DNA of 64,000 nucleotides from Prevotellaceae bacterium KH2P17 (GTDB taxonomy: Bacteria > Bacteroidota > Bacteroidia > Bacteroidales > Bacteroidaceae), in NCBI GenBank assembly GCA_900199655.1, contig FZRE01000011.1, forward strand, positions 1-64,000, in the 5' to 3' direction. The position numbers were made by a program, and so were the translations under genes. Position 1 is the stretch's first letter. Each line of letters starts with the position of its first letter. Below are positions 17,836 to 26,928 of the stretch, one piece after another. The notes under the pieces were generated by a model, which did no database searches, was not told the DNA's origin, and worked only from the letters and a program-made list of their open reading frames with translations.

Positions 17836-18570
17836 TTATTTCTCTGCGAAGTACATCGTGCAGATGCCGAAGGTGAGTCGCCTGAACGACGCCTTTCTGA
17901 AGCCTGCTTTTCTGAATGCCTCCATCATTTGCTCGCCCTGCGGAAACGCTTCTATCGTAGAGGTGAGATAGCTGTAGGCGCTGTTGTCCTTGCTGATGAG
18001 CTTGCCGTAGATGGGGAGTACGGTGTGCGAATAGATGCGGAAGAGCTGTTTCATGGGGAAACTTACGGGCGTGGTGAGCTCGACAATGCTCAGATGACCG
18101 CCGTTTTTGAGCACCCGACATATCTCCCGGAGTCCTTGGTCGAGGTCCTGAAAGTTGCGGATGCCGAAAGCGGCCGTCACGGCATCAAAGGTTTCGTCCT
18201 CAAAAGAGAGGTTCAGGCAGTCTTCCTTCTTGAAAGTGATAACCTTGTCCAGCCCCTCTCGCTTTACTTTCTGCCGTCCGATGTCCATCATTCCTTCCGA
18301 GATGTCGGCTCCGATGAGTGATTTAGGGGTGAGCATCCTGGCTGCCAGGATGGCGAAGTCACCCGTTCCGGTCGCAATGTCCAGCAGTGTCTGCGGCCGA
18401 TAGGGCTGCAGTTGCCGGATGGCTTTCTTGCGCCAGCCTTTGTCGATGTTCCATGACAGCCGGTGATTGAGCGTGTCGTAGGTTGGTGCAATGTTGTCAA
18501 ACATGCCCGCTACGAGCTTGCTCTTCTCTCCGTTGCCGTCGTACGGCTTTATTTTTTCCTGTTCGTACAC
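17836..18570 (-). CDS. menG: demethylmenaquinone methyltransferase
   Basis: UbiE/MenG-type SAM methyltransferase that makes menaquinone from demethylmenaquinone. The 244-residue protein begins [11 protein letters not shown], then [17 protein letters not shown], a family signature. The SAM-binding loop is [11 protein letters not shown], and [16 protein letters not shown] follows. Start choice: GTG at 18570 matches the usual N-terminus; a TTG at 18615 would extend the protein by 15 residues and overlap the purC stop. Bacteroidota use menaquinone for anaerobic respiration, so MenG is the likelier activity than UbiE. Confidence 0.92.
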   Translation of the reverse strand: MYEQEKIKPYDGNGEKSKLVAGMFDNIAPTYDTLNHRLSWNIDKGWRKKAIRQLQPYRPQTLLDIATGTGDFAILAARMLTPKSLIGADISEGMMDIGRQKVKREGLDKVITFKKEDCLNLSFEDETFDAVTAAFGIRNFQDLDQGLREICRVLKNGGHLSIVELTTPVSFPMKQLFRIYSHTVLPIYGKLISKDNSAYSYLTSTIEAFPQGEQMMEAFRKAGFRKASFRRLTFGICTMYFAEK

Positions 18571-18598
18571 TTGCGGTAGCTCTGTATTTTGAAGTGTG

Positions 18599-19552
18599 TT
18601 ATTGGCGTGTGGCAAGATAGCTGGCCACGTTCTGCTCTATTCTTGTAGCGATGTCGCCATCTTCTTCTGCAGCCTTATCAAAGGCCTCGCCCGTTATGTG
18701 CTCGTACAACTCAATGTAGCGGTCGCTCACACTCTCAGCATATTCCTCGGTTATCTCTGGCATTGTCTGCCCCGGTTCGTTCATGAAGTTGTGCTCGATG
18801 AGCCACTGGCGGACAAATTCCTTGGAGAGTTGCCTCTGCGGTTCGCCGTTGTTGAACTTCTGCTCGTAGCCGTCGGCGTAGAAATAGCGGCTGGAGTCGG
18901 GGGTGTGGATTTCGTCTATGAGGTAAATCTTGCCGTCGCGTTTGCCAAATTCGTACTTAGTGTCGACCAGAATGAGCCCACGCTTGGCAGCAATCTCCTG
19001 TCCGCGGGCAAACAGCTTGCGTGTGTAGTCTTCCACGATGGCATAATCCTCGGCACTCATCAGCCCCTGGGCAATGATTTCCTCGCGTGAGATATTCATG
19101 TCGTGACCTTCGTCCGCCTTGGTTGTTGGTGTGATAATGGGCTCCGGGAAACGCTCGTTCTCGCGCATGCCGTCGGGCAGCTTGACGCCGCAGAGCTCTC
19201 GGCAGCCGTCCTTGTAGGCTCTCCAGGCGCTGCCGGTGAGGATGGAGCGGATGATCATCTCCACCCTGAAACCTTCGCACTTGAGTCCTATCGTGACCAT
19301 TGGGTCGGGCACTGCAAGTTTCCAGTTGGGGCAGATGTCGCTCGTGGCATCCAGAAACTTGGCAGCAATCTGGTTCAGAACCTGCCCTTTGAAAGGAATA
19401 CCTTTGGGCAGAACAACATCGAACGCCGATATTCTGTCGGTCGCTATCATGACCATCAGGTCGTCATTGATGTTGTAAACGTCGCGAACCTTGCCGTGGT
19501 ACACACTCTTCTGTCCGTTAAAATGGAAATCAGTACTTGTTAAAGCTCTCAT
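18599..19552 (-). CDS. purC: phosphoribosylaminoimidazole-succinocarboxamide synthase
   Basis: PurC (SAICAR synthetase) joins CAIR and aspartate using ATP. The 317-residue protein has YHGKVRDVY for nucleotide binding near the N-terminus, [13 protein letters not shown], and [14 protein letters not shown] followed by [11 protein letters not shown]. It is the longer form shared with yeast-type enzymes rather than the roughly 237-residue E. coli form. It starts 71 bp after phoH and ends before the menG start, so it probably belongs to the phoH-initiated transcript. Confidence 0.95.
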   Translation of the reverse strand: MRALTSTDFHFNGQKSVYHGKVRDVYNINDDLMVMIATDRISAFDVVLPKGIPFKGQVLNQIAAKFLDATSDICPNWKLAVPDPMVTIGLKCEGFRVEMIIRSILTGSAWRAYKDGCRELCGVKLPDGMRENERFPEPIITPTTKADEGHDMNISREEIIAQGLMSAEDYAIVEDYTRKLFARGQEIAAKRGLILVDTKYEFGKRDGKIYLIDEIHTPDSSRYFYADGYEQKFNNGEPQRQLSKEFVRQWLIEHNFMNEPGQTMPEITEEYAESVSDRYIELYEHITGEAFDKAAEEDGDIATRIEQNVASYLATRQ

Positions 19553-19623
19553 AATTTTGCCTGCCCAGCGCCTTGTCCGGGAAGACAGGGCTCTTGGGTC
19601 TCCTTTTTATTAAATGGTTAAAC

Positions 19624-20625
19624 TCACTTTTCCTTTTCTTCTTCGGCTGTTGCAGTTGCCGCGTGTGCGCCCTTTTGTTTTTCCTCCATCCGCTTGTCGT
19701 AGGCTTCGTAGGCATTCACGATGCGGGTAACGAGCTTGTGGCGCACAATGTCTTTCTTGTTCATCAGGATGACGGAGATGCCCTCGATGCCCGAGAGTAT
19801 CTTAAGCGACTCCTTCAGGCCGCTTTTCTGCTCGTGTGGTAGGTCAATCTGCGTCATGTCGCCCGTGATAATCATTTTGGTGTTCCAGCCCATGCGGGTA
19901 AGGAACATACGGATTTGGGCGGGGGTTGTATTCTGGGCTTCATCCAGTATAACGACGGCATCACTCAGCGTGCGGCCGCGCATGAAGGCCAGCGGCGCTA
20001 TCTGGATGATGTGCTTCTCCATCATGTCCTGCAGCTTAACGGCGGGTATCATGTCCTCCAGCGCGTCGTAGAGTGGTTGCAGATAGGGGTCTATCTTGTC
20101 CTTCATGTCGCCGGGCAGGAAGCCCAGTTTCTCGCCTGCTTCTACGGCGGGGCGGGAGAGGATGATTTTCTTGGCCGTCTTCTCTTTCAGCGCTTTCACG
20201 GCAAGAGCTATGCTCAGGTAGGTTTTACCCGTACCGGCAGGCCCCACGGCGAATATCATGTCGCTTTTTTCATAGGCCTCTATCAGCTTCTGCTGGTTCT
20301 CCGAGCGGCTCTTGATGGGGCGCCCCGCCGTGCTGTACACCAGTACTCCCTTCACGGCATCGGCCTTGGTCTTGTGCCCCTTGCTGATGTCAAGGATGTC
20401 TTCCTCGCTCAGCGAGTTGTATTTCAGCACATGGCGGCGCATGGCCTCGATGTCTTCTTCTATCTTGACCATCTCCTCCTCGTCGCCCATCACCTTGATA
20501 ACGTTGCCGCGGGCCACGATGCGAAGCTTGGGAAACAGCGACTTTATCATCTGCAGATGACTGTTGTTTACACCGTAGAAAACTACGGGGTCAATGTCTT
20601 CGAGTATGATATGCTTCTCTATCAA
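19624..20625 (-). CDS. phoH: PhoH family ATPase
   Basis: PhoH-like NTPase, probably acting on RNA. The 333-residue protein has an N-terminal KH-like segment (VVFYGVNNSHLQMIKSLFP, then IVARGNVIKVMG), followed by the P-loop AVGPAGTGKTYLS near residue 138 and the Walker B DAVVILDEAQNTTP near 228. The end is charged and Ala/Glu-rich. A promoter box lies 23 bp upstream. It appears to head a long minus-strand run (purC, menG, aroE, purM, prfA, two small genes, pyrF). Confidence 0.93.
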   Translation of the reverse strand: MIEKHIILEDIDPVVFYGVNNSHLQMIKSLFPKLRIVARGNVIKVMGDEEEMVKIEEDIEAMRRHVLKYNSLSEEDILDISKGHKTKADAVKGVLVYSTAGRPIKSRSENQQKLIEAYEKSDMIFAVGPAGTGKTYLSIALAVKALKEKTAKKIILSRPAVEAGEKLGFLPGDMKDKIDPYLQPLYDALEDMIPAVKLQDMMEKHIIQIAPLAFMRGRTLSDAVVILDEAQNTTPAQIRMFLTRMGWNTKMIITGDMTQIDLPHEQKSGLKESLKILSGIEGISVILMNKKDIVRHKLVTRIVNAYEAYDKRMEEKQKGAHAATATAEEEKEK

Positions 20626-20648
20626 AATCTATTTGTCTGTAAACGCTG

Positions 20649-20656
20649 CAAAATTA
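20649..20656 (-). promoter_or_regulatory. phoH promoter
   Basis: Reads TAATTTTG on the minus strand, 23 bp before the phoH ATG. Confidence 0.65.
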
Positions 20657-20753
20657 CGAAAAGAAAGTGATATGAACAAACAAAACAATAATTAATAAAA
20701 GGCTATAAATCAAAAAACTTCAGCTATTCCTCTTCGCTGTTTTAACTTTTTAG

Positions 20754-20761
20754 TATCTTTG
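20754..20761 (+). promoter_or_regulatory. promoter of the DUF5715 gene
   Basis: TATCTTTG, 24 bp before the ATG at 20786. No clear TTTG -33 box. Confidence 0.65.
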
Positions 20762-20785
20762 CCACTCGAAAACTGACTGTTTGGA

Positions 20786-21628
20786 ATGAAAATCTCGAAA
20801 AAAAGATATTTGCAAGGTTTTTGTCTCGTGGTAGTGGCTCTGGCCATGCTGCGGTGCATGCACCCCTCTATAGCCGGACAGGATGGTGGCCCGCAGGCCG
20901 TGGCTCAACCGGTGCTACCGGCCGATACCGACTCCGTGGCCGCCGGGGGTGATGCTGATGTCCGTGCGTCTGTTCCCATGACTGCTTTGGCCAAAGACTC
21001 CGCCATGCCGCTGCCTGAAGGGGTGAAGTCGCTCTTTTTCAAGGCCGACGGCACGCCGGTCAAGAACCGCATTTACAGCGTGCCCAACTTCGGTCGGGCG
21101 TTTCCCGACCAAAATGACGTACAGCTGGTGGCGGCACAGAAGTGGGGCGTTACGCCCGTTGCCGACCGTTCGGAGGCCGAAAGTCGGAAGGCCGAGCTGG
21201 TATATGTGGGCGGAAATCCTTACTTCTACATCGACCGCCTGCACAGCAGCATCCCGTATCTGGTGCCCCGTGCCTCCGTACTTTTGCAGGACATAGGGCG
21301 TAACTTCTTCGACAGCCTGCAGGTAAAGGGCGTACCGCTGCACAAGATTATAGTGACCAGCGTCATGCGCAGCAAGAACGACGTGCAGAAACTGCGCAGC
21401 CACAACGGCAACGCCACGCAGAACAGCTGCCACCTTTACGGCACCACGTTCGACGTCTGCTACAATCGCTACAAGACGGTTGAGGCTCCCGGCGAGGAGC
21501 GGAGGCAGGTTCGCAACGACACCTTGAAGTGGGTATTGAGCGAGGTGCTGAACGACATGCGCGAACAGAACCGCTGCTACGTGAAGTATGAAGTGCACCA
21601 AGGCTGCTTCCACATCACCGTGCGGTAG
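20786..21628 (+). CDS. DUF5715 family exported protein, possible M15-like peptidase
   Basis: A 280-residue protein with an N-terminal membrane or signal segment (LQGFCLVVVALAMLRC) and an acidic, Ala-rich linker to about residue 75. The C-terminal domain has the DUF5715 pattern: KLRSHNGNATQNSCHLYGTT, then FDVCYNRY, and a final VHQGCFHITVR. The His and Asp around HLYGTTFD plus the late HxxxxxH (HQGCFH) resemble the zinc ligands of M15 D,D-carboxypeptidases, so a cell-wall peptidase role is a reasonable inference. The Cys in the signal region might be a lipobox but the fit is weak. Expected site: periplasm. Confidence 0.75.
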   Translation: MKISKKRYLQGFCLVVVALAMLRCMHPSIAGQDGGPQAVAQPVLPADTDSVAAGGDADVRASVPMTALAKDSAMPLPEGVKSLFFKADGTPVKNRIYSVPNFGRAFPDQNDVQLVAAQKWGVTPVADRSEAESRKAELVYVGGNPYFYIDRLHSSIPYLVPRASVLLQDIGRNFFDSLQVKGVPLHKIIVTSVMRSKNDVQKLRSHNGNATQNSCHLYGTTFDVCYNRYKTVEAPGEERRQVRNDTLKWVLSEVLNDMREQNRCYVKYEVHQGCFHITVR

Positions 21629-21672
21629 CTTACTCGTATCTTCTTCCTTATTCTGTTACCTGTAACTGCTAT

Positions 21673-21693
21673 CCGTTGTTAAGTCAACAACGG
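21673..21693 (+). terminator. hairpin after the DUF5715 gene
   Basis: An 8-bp perfect stem CCGTTGTT / AACAACGG with a 5-base loop, 44 bp after the stop. No T-run follows, so terminator activity is uncertain. Confidence 0.35.
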
Positions 21694-21713
21694 TGCAAGA
21701 GGCCGGCACCTGC

Positions 21714-21788
21714 AACTTTTGACAGGTGTCGAACCATCGTGCGACAAGTGTCGAATATATGTGCGACAAGTGTCGAAAGTTCACGAAG
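21714..21788. repeat. phased palindromic intergenic element, family A copy 2 (degenerate ends)
   Basis: Three words begin at 21720 (TGACAGGTGTCG), 21742 and 21764, again 22 bp apart. Outer arms are reduced to AACTTTTGACA / TGTCGAAAGTT. The gaps differ (AACCATCGTG and AATATATGTG). It lies between two convergent genes. Confidence 0.85.
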
Positions 21789-21841
21789 GATATTTCCAAG
21801 CACCTGGATTCACATTTTCGGCACTCCGGTTTTCGTGTTTT

Positions 21842-21873
21842 TCAAAAATAAAGCATGCCTGTTCAGCATGCTT
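21842..21873 (-). terminator. terminator of the minus-strand exported-protein gene
   Basis: Stem AAGCATGC / GCATGCTT (21851-21858 with 21866-21873), followed on the minus strand by TTATTTTTG. It lies 27 bp after the stop of the gene ending at 21900. Confidence 0.7.
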
Positions 21874-21899
21874 GATGTTAGGAGAAGACACGGTACTGT

Positions 21900-22418
21900 T
21901 TACTTCATGTCGAATTCGTCGACGGGGGAGATGGCGTGGCCGGCCATGTCGTAGGTGCGCATCTTGTCCTTCTGGGTAATGATTATTCTGTTGTTCTTTA
22001 TCTCTATCTTGTATCCTTCGCCCACCTTCTTTATTTCCTGCGTCTTGGTATCTATGCACCACAGCTGCCGCCCGTCCTGCTGATAGTCGGAAGCCATGCT
22101 GCGGCGGTCGACTGTTACGAAGAGATAGCGGCCCCGTTCTCCCAGGAAAGTGGAGATAATCTTGTCGTATCCCTCGCTCGCAAAGTTGATGTCGTCGGTC
22201 TTGTCTCTGATAACATCCAGTCTGTACAGGCGGTTCTGGTTCGTGAAATAGAGGCAATGGCGCGGGCTGTCCGTGTATCTGGCTATCAGCGCAGCACCTT
22301 TGGGCAGCTTGCCGGCGGCAGCCTTCACCCTGTTGGCAATGGGAGTTTGGGCCAAAGTGCAGGTGGCAATGATGCAGCTAACTGCGAGTAGCAGAGATTT
22401 CTTTATATTTCTAATCAT
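21900..22418 (-). CDS. exported protein of unknown function
   Basis: A 172-residue protein I do not recognise. It begins MIRNIKKSLLLAVSCIIAT followed by CTLAQ, a signal peptide. The mature part alternates short strands (ALIARYTDS, HCLYFTNQNRLYRLDVI, YLFVTVDRRS, QLWCIDTKTQEIKKV, RIIITQKDKMRTYDM), as in one or two beta-propeller-like blades. The start at 22418 is set by the signal peptide; the frame is open upstream but that part is antisense to the glycosidase coding frame. It follows the glycosidase gene after 29 bp, so the two are likely co-expressed, and both are exported. Confidence 0.7.
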   Translation of the reverse strand: MIRNIKKSLLLAVSCIIATCTLAQTPIANRVKAAAGKLPKGAALIARYTDSPRHCLYFTNQNRLYRLDVIRDKTDDINFASEGYDKIISTFLGERGRYLFVTVDRRSMASDYQQDGRQLWCIDTKTQEIKKVGEGYKIEIKNNRIIITQKDKMRTYDMAGHAISPVDEFDMK

Positions 22419-22447
22419 TTGTATATGAGATGTTTGTGTTTGAAAGT

Positions 22448-24127
22448 TTAAGGTAAAGACTGAAGAGTGCGGCGTTTGATTTGGCAGATGCCTAATTTGT
22501 GGGCAACTCCCTTGCTGTTCAGCGAGCGGATAATGTATATGCCTTCGGGCAGACTGCGTACATCGGCTGTTCTGCCCTGATAGCTCCGGGATGCAACGAT
22601 GCTGCCCTGAAGCGTCTCGATGGTGATGAGGTCGGCATCCATATTTTCGTTTTTGGCAGGCAACTCCACGTGCTGGCCGTCGCATTTCAGGATGTTTCGG
22701 CCCGTTGCCGTCGCAGCTTTTGCCGGGCGGGCGAGCTGGGTGGCCGGACTCTCGTTGCCAAAGCGGTCGGTGGTAGTAACGGCATAATAACGCGTTCCGT
22801 CGTATTCGGGAATCCGGATTGCGCATTGAGGCATCCGTATGCGTACCAGATTGCGCGCGTCGGCGGTGTTTACCGGGTAGGCCGTACTGCTGTACACATT
22901 GTACGCGAGGGAACCTTGGCGGCCCGAGGATTGGGCAGGCAGCCAGCTCAACAGGGTGCCTTCGGCTTTCAGCTGGCCAGGAGCTGTAGGGGCGGTGGCA
23001 TGCTCCCACGTCATTGGCGGTACCAAGGCAGGGTAGGGAGTGAACTCTCTTGAAGCGAAATCGTAGATGCCCTTGGTGTTGTCGGTAAAGAATTTGCTGC
23101 GGAAATAGGTGTGGCCGAGCTTGTAACGGCGCAGTACCTCCAGCTCTCTGGTAATGATGTTGAGCGGCCAGTTCTTCTCATGCGGCGACATGAAGTAGAT
23201 GCCGAGACCTGGAACTACAATCCTGCCGTAGGAAGACTCGGCCCAGTCTATGGCGAAAGGATAGAACTGCTGGCCCTGGAAGTACATCATCGGGAAGATT
23301 TCATCCATCAGTCCGTCGCGCAGCCAACCCTGTACGTCCTGGCAAACTCTGGCGTAGGCATTCCATCCCTGGCTGCGGTAACGGCTCAGGTCGCTGAACT
23401 TTCCTACGGGCGAACAGCTCATCTTAACCCACGGTTTCAGAGCTTTTACCTTGCGGTGTATGTCCTCCACTATCCTTGTTATATTGCGTCGCCCCTCGTG
23501 AGCGCCCACTTTGATGTTCCAGGTTTCGGGATATCGGATGTAATCCAGGTGTATGCCGTCGATATCGTAGTTACGAGTAATCTCCTGGCAGATGTCGGCC
23601 AGATAGGCTCCGGTTTTCGGGTTTTCGGGATTCATGTATCCATCGGGCCCTATCTTGCGTATCAGTCCGGGCAGTTTCTTCCGTAGTTGGCTGCATCCCA
23701 AGGCGTTCCATTTGCCTACGGGAATGGTCACCACCCAGGCGTGCAGCTCCATGCCGCGTTTGTGACACTCGTCGATGGCAAACTGCAAGGCATCGTATCC
23801 CGGGCTTTTACCGGGGAAACCGCTGAGACATCCGTCCCAAGGTTCGTAGGCGGAGGGATAGATTACGGTGCCTCGAATACGTGTCTGGATGAGCACGGTG
23901 TTGATGCCAGCCTTCTGGAGTTTGTCAAGTATATTTCTCAGTTCATCTTTCTGCTTCTCTGCAGAGTATGAGCTTTGTGCATAGGAGTGCGGCCAGTCCA
24001 GTCCGCCAATGGTAGTAAGCCATACGGCGCGTACTTCGTACTTTGGCGGAAGTGGATTTTGAGCATGCAACCGGCATGCCGTAAAAAGGAGAGATAAAAC
24101 TGTTAAGAAACGATATAGCGGTTTCAT
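22448..24127 (-). CDS. GH10-like (GHL10/DUF187) exported glycosidase with sorting-type C-terminus
   Basis: A 559-residue exported protein. A signal peptide (to about residue 22) precedes the GHL10/YddW-like catalytic barrel: VRAVWLTTIGGLDWP, AGINTVLIQTRIRG, MELHAWVVTIPVGKW, DIDGIHLDYIRYPE and DEIFPMMYFQG. These enzymes act on glycans, possibly peptidoglycan-related. After about residue 385 comes a fibronectin-III-like domain, then about 70 residues with LITIETLQGSIVASRSY and LPEGIYIIRSLN. That end resembles a type A C-terminal signal of the type IX secretion system, which would send the enzyme to the cell surface. A promoter lies at 24157-24164. Confidence 0.85.
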   Translation of the reverse strand: MKPLYRFLTVLSLLFTACRLHAQNPLPPKYEVRAVWLTTIGGLDWPHSYAQSSYSAEKQKDELRNILDKLQKAGINTVLIQTRIRGTVIYPSAYEPWDGCLSGFPGKSPGYDALQFAIDECHKRGMELHAWVVTIPVGKWNALGCSQLRKKLPGLIRKIGPDGYMNPENPKTGAYLADICQEITRNYDIDGIHLDYIRYPETWNIKVGAHEGRRNITRIVEDIHRKVKALKPWVKMSCSPVGKFSDLSRYRSQGWNAYARVCQDVQGWLRDGLMDEIFPMMYFQGQQFYPFAIDWAESSYGRIVVPGLGIYFMSPHEKNWPLNIITRELEVLRRYKLGHTYFRSKFFTDNTKGIYDFASREFTPYPALVPPMTWEHATAPTAPGQLKAEGTLLSWLPAQSSGRQGSLAYNVYSSTAYPVNTADARNLVRIRMPQCAIRIPEYDGTRYYAVTTTDRFGNESPATQLARPAKAATATGRNILKCDGQHVELPAKNENMDADLITIETLQGSIVASRSYQGRTADVRSLPEGIYIIRSLNSKGVAHKLGICQIKRRTLQSLP

Positions 24128-24156
24128 TCGTTCAAATAATATCTAATTAATTGGCA

Positions 24157-24164
24157 CAAAGGTA
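24157..24164 (-). promoter_or_regulatory. promoter of the GH10-like gene
   Basis: Reads TACCTTTG on the minus strand, 29 bp before the ATG at 24127. It lies back-to-back with the cstA promoter at 24198-24205. Confidence 0.7.
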
Positions 24165-24197
24165 CGGATATTTTTTTGCATTTCAAATAAATTGCCT

Positions 24198-24205
24198 TAT
24201 CTTTG
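24198..24205 (+). promoter_or_regulatory. cstA promoter
   Basis: TATCTTTG with TTTG at 24175-24178, a 19-bp spacer, the canonical Bacteroidota layout. Confidence 0.8.
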
Positions 24206-24235
24206 CAAGTAAGAAATAAAATACAACATGGTATT

Positions 24236-25759
24236 ATGATATCTTTTACTATCGCCCTTTTGGCTCTGATTGTTGGTTATCTGCTCTATGGTAAATTTGT
24301 AGAACGAATCTTCGGGCCTGATGACAGGCCGACACCGGCCGTGGCCATGGCCGACGGTGTTGACTATATAGTCATGCCGAGTTGGAAAGTATTCATGATT
24401 CAGTTCCTTAACATAGCGGGAACCGGCCCCATCTTCGGTGCCATCATGGGTGCATGGTATGGTCCGTCGGCCTATCTGTGGATAGTGCTTGGTTGTATTT
24501 TTGCGGGTGCGGTGCACGATTATTTCAGCGGAATGCTCAGCATCCGCCACGGCGGAGCAAACCTTCCGGAGCTAGTTGGCGACTATCTGGGCGCACGGGC
24601 AAAGAAAGTGATGCTCGTATTCTCGGTTTTCCTGCTGATAATGGTGGGCGTCGTGTTTGTCTACAGCCCTGCACTTATCTTAAAAGATTATTATTGGACG
24701 CCATTGGTTTGGGTCATCCTCATCTTTGTCTATTATGTCTTGGCAACCATGTTGCCCATAGACAAGATAATCGGTAAGTTCTATCCGATATTCGCTTTCG
24801 CACTGCTTTTCATGGCTGTAGCCCTCATGGTGATGCTTTTTGTGAAGATGCCGGATATTCCGGAGGTGTGGAGTGACCTCGATGCAGCTAATTTGAACGA
24901 ACCGCAAAGTCTGCTTGGTACTGACTCCTTCTTTGCACAAAATCCGCTGTTTCCCTGTTTGTTCATCACGATAGCCTGCGGTGCAATCAGCGGTTTCCAT
25001 GCTACGCAGAGTCCGCTGATGGCTCGCTGCGTGAACCATGAGAAGATGGGGCGCCCCATCTTCTATGGAGCCATGATAACCGAAGGCCTTGTCGCGCTGA
25101 TTTGGGCCACGGTTTCTTCCTACTTCTTTTATTATGGTGGTTGGAAAGAATGTGTTGACGCCGCAACTGTAAACCAGTTCCTGGCTCAGGCCAACACCGA
25201 GGGAGGCAAGAGCTTGATACAATTCTTCTCTGCTCCCAATGTGGTGGAAAAGGTTTGTACGGGCTGGCTCGGGTTCTTCGGAGGCTTGTTGGCCGTGTTT
25301 GGTGTTGTGGCCGCGCCCATCACCAGCGGCGATACGGCTTTCCGTTCGGCACGGCTCATCATCGCCGAAGCCTTGCATCTGGAGCAGAAGTCAGTCCTCA
25401 AGCGTTTCTATATCGCCATTCCGATGTTTGCCGTGGCCATTGGTTTGCTGGTTTGGCAGATGAACGATCCCAATGGCTTCAATGTTATCTGGCAGTGGTT
25501 CGGATGGAGCAACCAGACCTTGGCTGTGTTTACGCTGTGGACTATCACCGTTTATCTGGTGCAGCAGCATAAGGCTTTCTGGGTTACACTGGTGCCGGCG
25601 CTGTTCATGACGACTGTATGTTCAACCTATTTGTTTGTCAGCAAGCAGGCTTTCGGCCTCGAACATACCACTGCCTACATCCTTGGCGGATGCTGCCTGG
25701 CAGTGGCCTGCGTGTGGTTTCTGGCCTGGTATCTCAAACAGATGAAGACAAGTAAGTAA
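24236..25759 (+). CDS. cstA: carbon starvation protein A (pyruvate/peptide transporter family)
   Basis: CstA-family inner-membrane transporter, implicated in pyruvate or peptide uptake during carbon limitation. The 507-residue form is shorter than the roughly 700-residue E. coli protein. Visible signatures are VDYIVMPSWKVFMIQFLNIAGTG near the N-terminus (split here as VDYIVMPSWKVF and MIQFLNIAGTGPIFGA), LPELVGDYLGARAKK, and AISGFHATQSPLMARC. About 12-14 hydrophobic segments run through the chain. The start at 24236 begins directly with the first helix (MISFTIALLALIVGYLLYG); an upstream in-frame start lies inside the promoter region. A beta-barrel gene follows 36 bp later. Confidence 0.92.
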   Translation: MISFTIALLALIVGYLLYGKFVERIFGPDDRPTPAVAMADGVDYIVMPSWKVFMIQFLNIAGTGPIFGAIMGAWYGPSAYLWIVLGCIFAGAVHDYFSGMLSIRHGGANLPELVGDYLGARAKKVMLVFSVFLLIMVGVVFVYSPALILKDYYWTPLVWVILIFVYYVLATMLPIDKIIGKFYPIFAFALLFMAVALMVMLFVKMPDIPEVWSDLDAANLNEPQSLLGTDSFFAQNPLFPCLFITIACGAISGFHATQSPLMARCVNHEKMGRPIFYGAMITEGLVALIWATVSSYFFYYGGWKECVDAATVNQFLAQANTEGGKSLIQFFSAPNVVEKVCTGWLGFFGGLLAVFGVVAAPITSGDTAFRSARLIIAEALHLEQKSVLKRFYIAIPMFAVAIGLLVWQMNDPNGFNVIWQWFGWSNQTLAVFTLWTITVYLVQQHKAFWVTLVPALFMTTVCSTYLFVSKQAFGLEHTTAYILGGCCLAVACVWFLAWYLKQMKTSK

Positions 25760-25795
25760 TTAATTATATGTATCATTCAAGTAGAAAGTAAGTTT

Positions 25796-26281
25796 ATGAA
25801 AAAGTTTTTAATGATGATTGCAGCGCTGATGATGACCATCTCTGCGAGTGCACAGTTCGAAGAAGGCAAGGTTTATGTAGGAGCTTCGCTTACGGGGCTC
25901 AACCTGAGCTACAACGGAACAGATGATTTGAATTTGGGAGTGGAAGCCAAAGCCGGTTATCTCTTTACGGACAACTGGATGATAACAGGCCAGGCATCGC
26001 TGCAGCACAGCAGTAATGACGCTGTGGCCGACCGTTACTCCCTTGGTGTTGGCGGCCGATATTATATCATCCAGAATGGTTTGTACCTGGGAGCGGGCTG
26101 TAAGCTCATTCACGCCAACCACAGTTACAACGACGTCATGCCGGGTGTAGAGGTTGGCTACGCCTTCTTTTTGAGCCGTACTGTAACGGTGGAGCCGTCT
26201 ATCTACTACGACCAGTCGTTCAAAGACCATTCCAACTATTCAACGATTGGCCTGAAGATAGGTATTGGAGTTTATCTTTAA
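25796..26281 (+). CDS. small outer-membrane beta-barrel protein
   Basis: A 161-residue protein with a clear signal peptide ([20 protein letters not shown]). The mature part alternates hydrophobic strands and short turns ([61 protein letters not shown]) and ends [11 protein letters not shown], as in eight-stranded OmpA/OmpX-type barrels. It contains no catalytic motif. Its TAA shares one base with the recR ATG, so recR is translated in its wake. Confidence 0.8.
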   Translation: MKKFLMMIAALMMTISASAQFEEGKVYVGASLTGLNLSYNGTDDLNLGVEAKAGYLFTDNWMITGQASLQHSSNDAVADRYSLGVGGRYYIIQNGLYLGAGCKLIHANHSYNDVMPGVEVGYAFFLSRTVTVEPSIYYDQSFKDHSNYSTIGLKIGIGVYL

Positions 26282-26892
26282 TGGAACAGCAATATCCCTC
26301 ATTGCTGCTTGAAAAAGCCGTTAATGAGTTTGCGAAATTACCGGGAATAGGACGCAAGACAGCCTTGCGTCTTGTTCTCTTTTTGCTTCGGCAGTCGAAT
26401 GAGGAGGTCGAAGGCTTCGCACAGGCTGTTTCCACCATGAAGAGAGAGATTAAGCACTGCAAGGTTTGCCATAACATCAGCGATACCGAGATTTGCCCCA
26501 TCTGCGCTGATTCGCACCGCGACGGCAGTACCATTTGCGTAGTAGAGAACATACAGGACGTAATGGCGGTGGAGAATACGCAGCAGTTTCATGGCCTTTA
26601 CCATGTACTGGGAGGCATCATCTCGCCGATGGACGGCATTGGTCCGGCCGATCTGGAAATCGACTCGCTTGTGCAGCGGGTGGAGGAAGGCGGCATCAAC
26701 GAGGTGATACTCGCCCTTAGCTCAACGATGGAGGGCGATACCACCAACTTCTATATCTCCCGAAAGCTGCAGCCCACGGGCGTCAACGTGAGCGTTATTG
26801 CCCGGGGCATCTCCGTTGGGGATGAACTGGAATACACGGATGAGGTGACTTTGGGCCGTTCGATACTGAACCGAACCCCTTTCCAGAACTGA
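26281..26892 (+). CDS. recR: recombination mediator protein
   Basis: RecR works with RecO to load RecA at single-strand gaps. The 203-residue protein has the N-terminal helix-hairpin-helix region ([15 protein letters not shown]), the Cys4 zinc site ([16 protein letters not shown]) and a Toprim domain with [14 protein letters not shown]. The end [20 protein letters not shown] is a strong RecR hallmark. The ATG at 26281 overlaps the upstream stop by one base. Two envelope-related genes follow. Confidence 0.96.
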   Translation: MEQQYPSLLLEKAVNEFAKLPGIGRKTALRLVLFLLRQSNEEVEGFAQAVSTMKREIKHCKVCHNISDTEICPICADSHRDGSTICVVENIQDVMAVENTQQFHGLYHVLGGIISPMDGIGPADLEIDSLVQRVEEGGINEVILALSSTMEGDTTNFYISRKLQPTGVNVSVIARGISVGDELEYTDEVTLGRSILNRTPFQN

Positions 26893-26928
26893 CCGAAACC
26901 GATAAATGCCCATTCCAACCTATTTGAT

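Noticed and set aside
19549..19557. Plus-strand TAATTTTG near the purC start
   Set aside because: It points into genes on the opposite strand with no plus-strand gene ahead; probably chance.
22419..23009. N-terminal extension of the exported protein ending at 21900
   Set aside because: This part is an out-of-frame reading of the glycosidase gene; the signal peptide starts at 22418.
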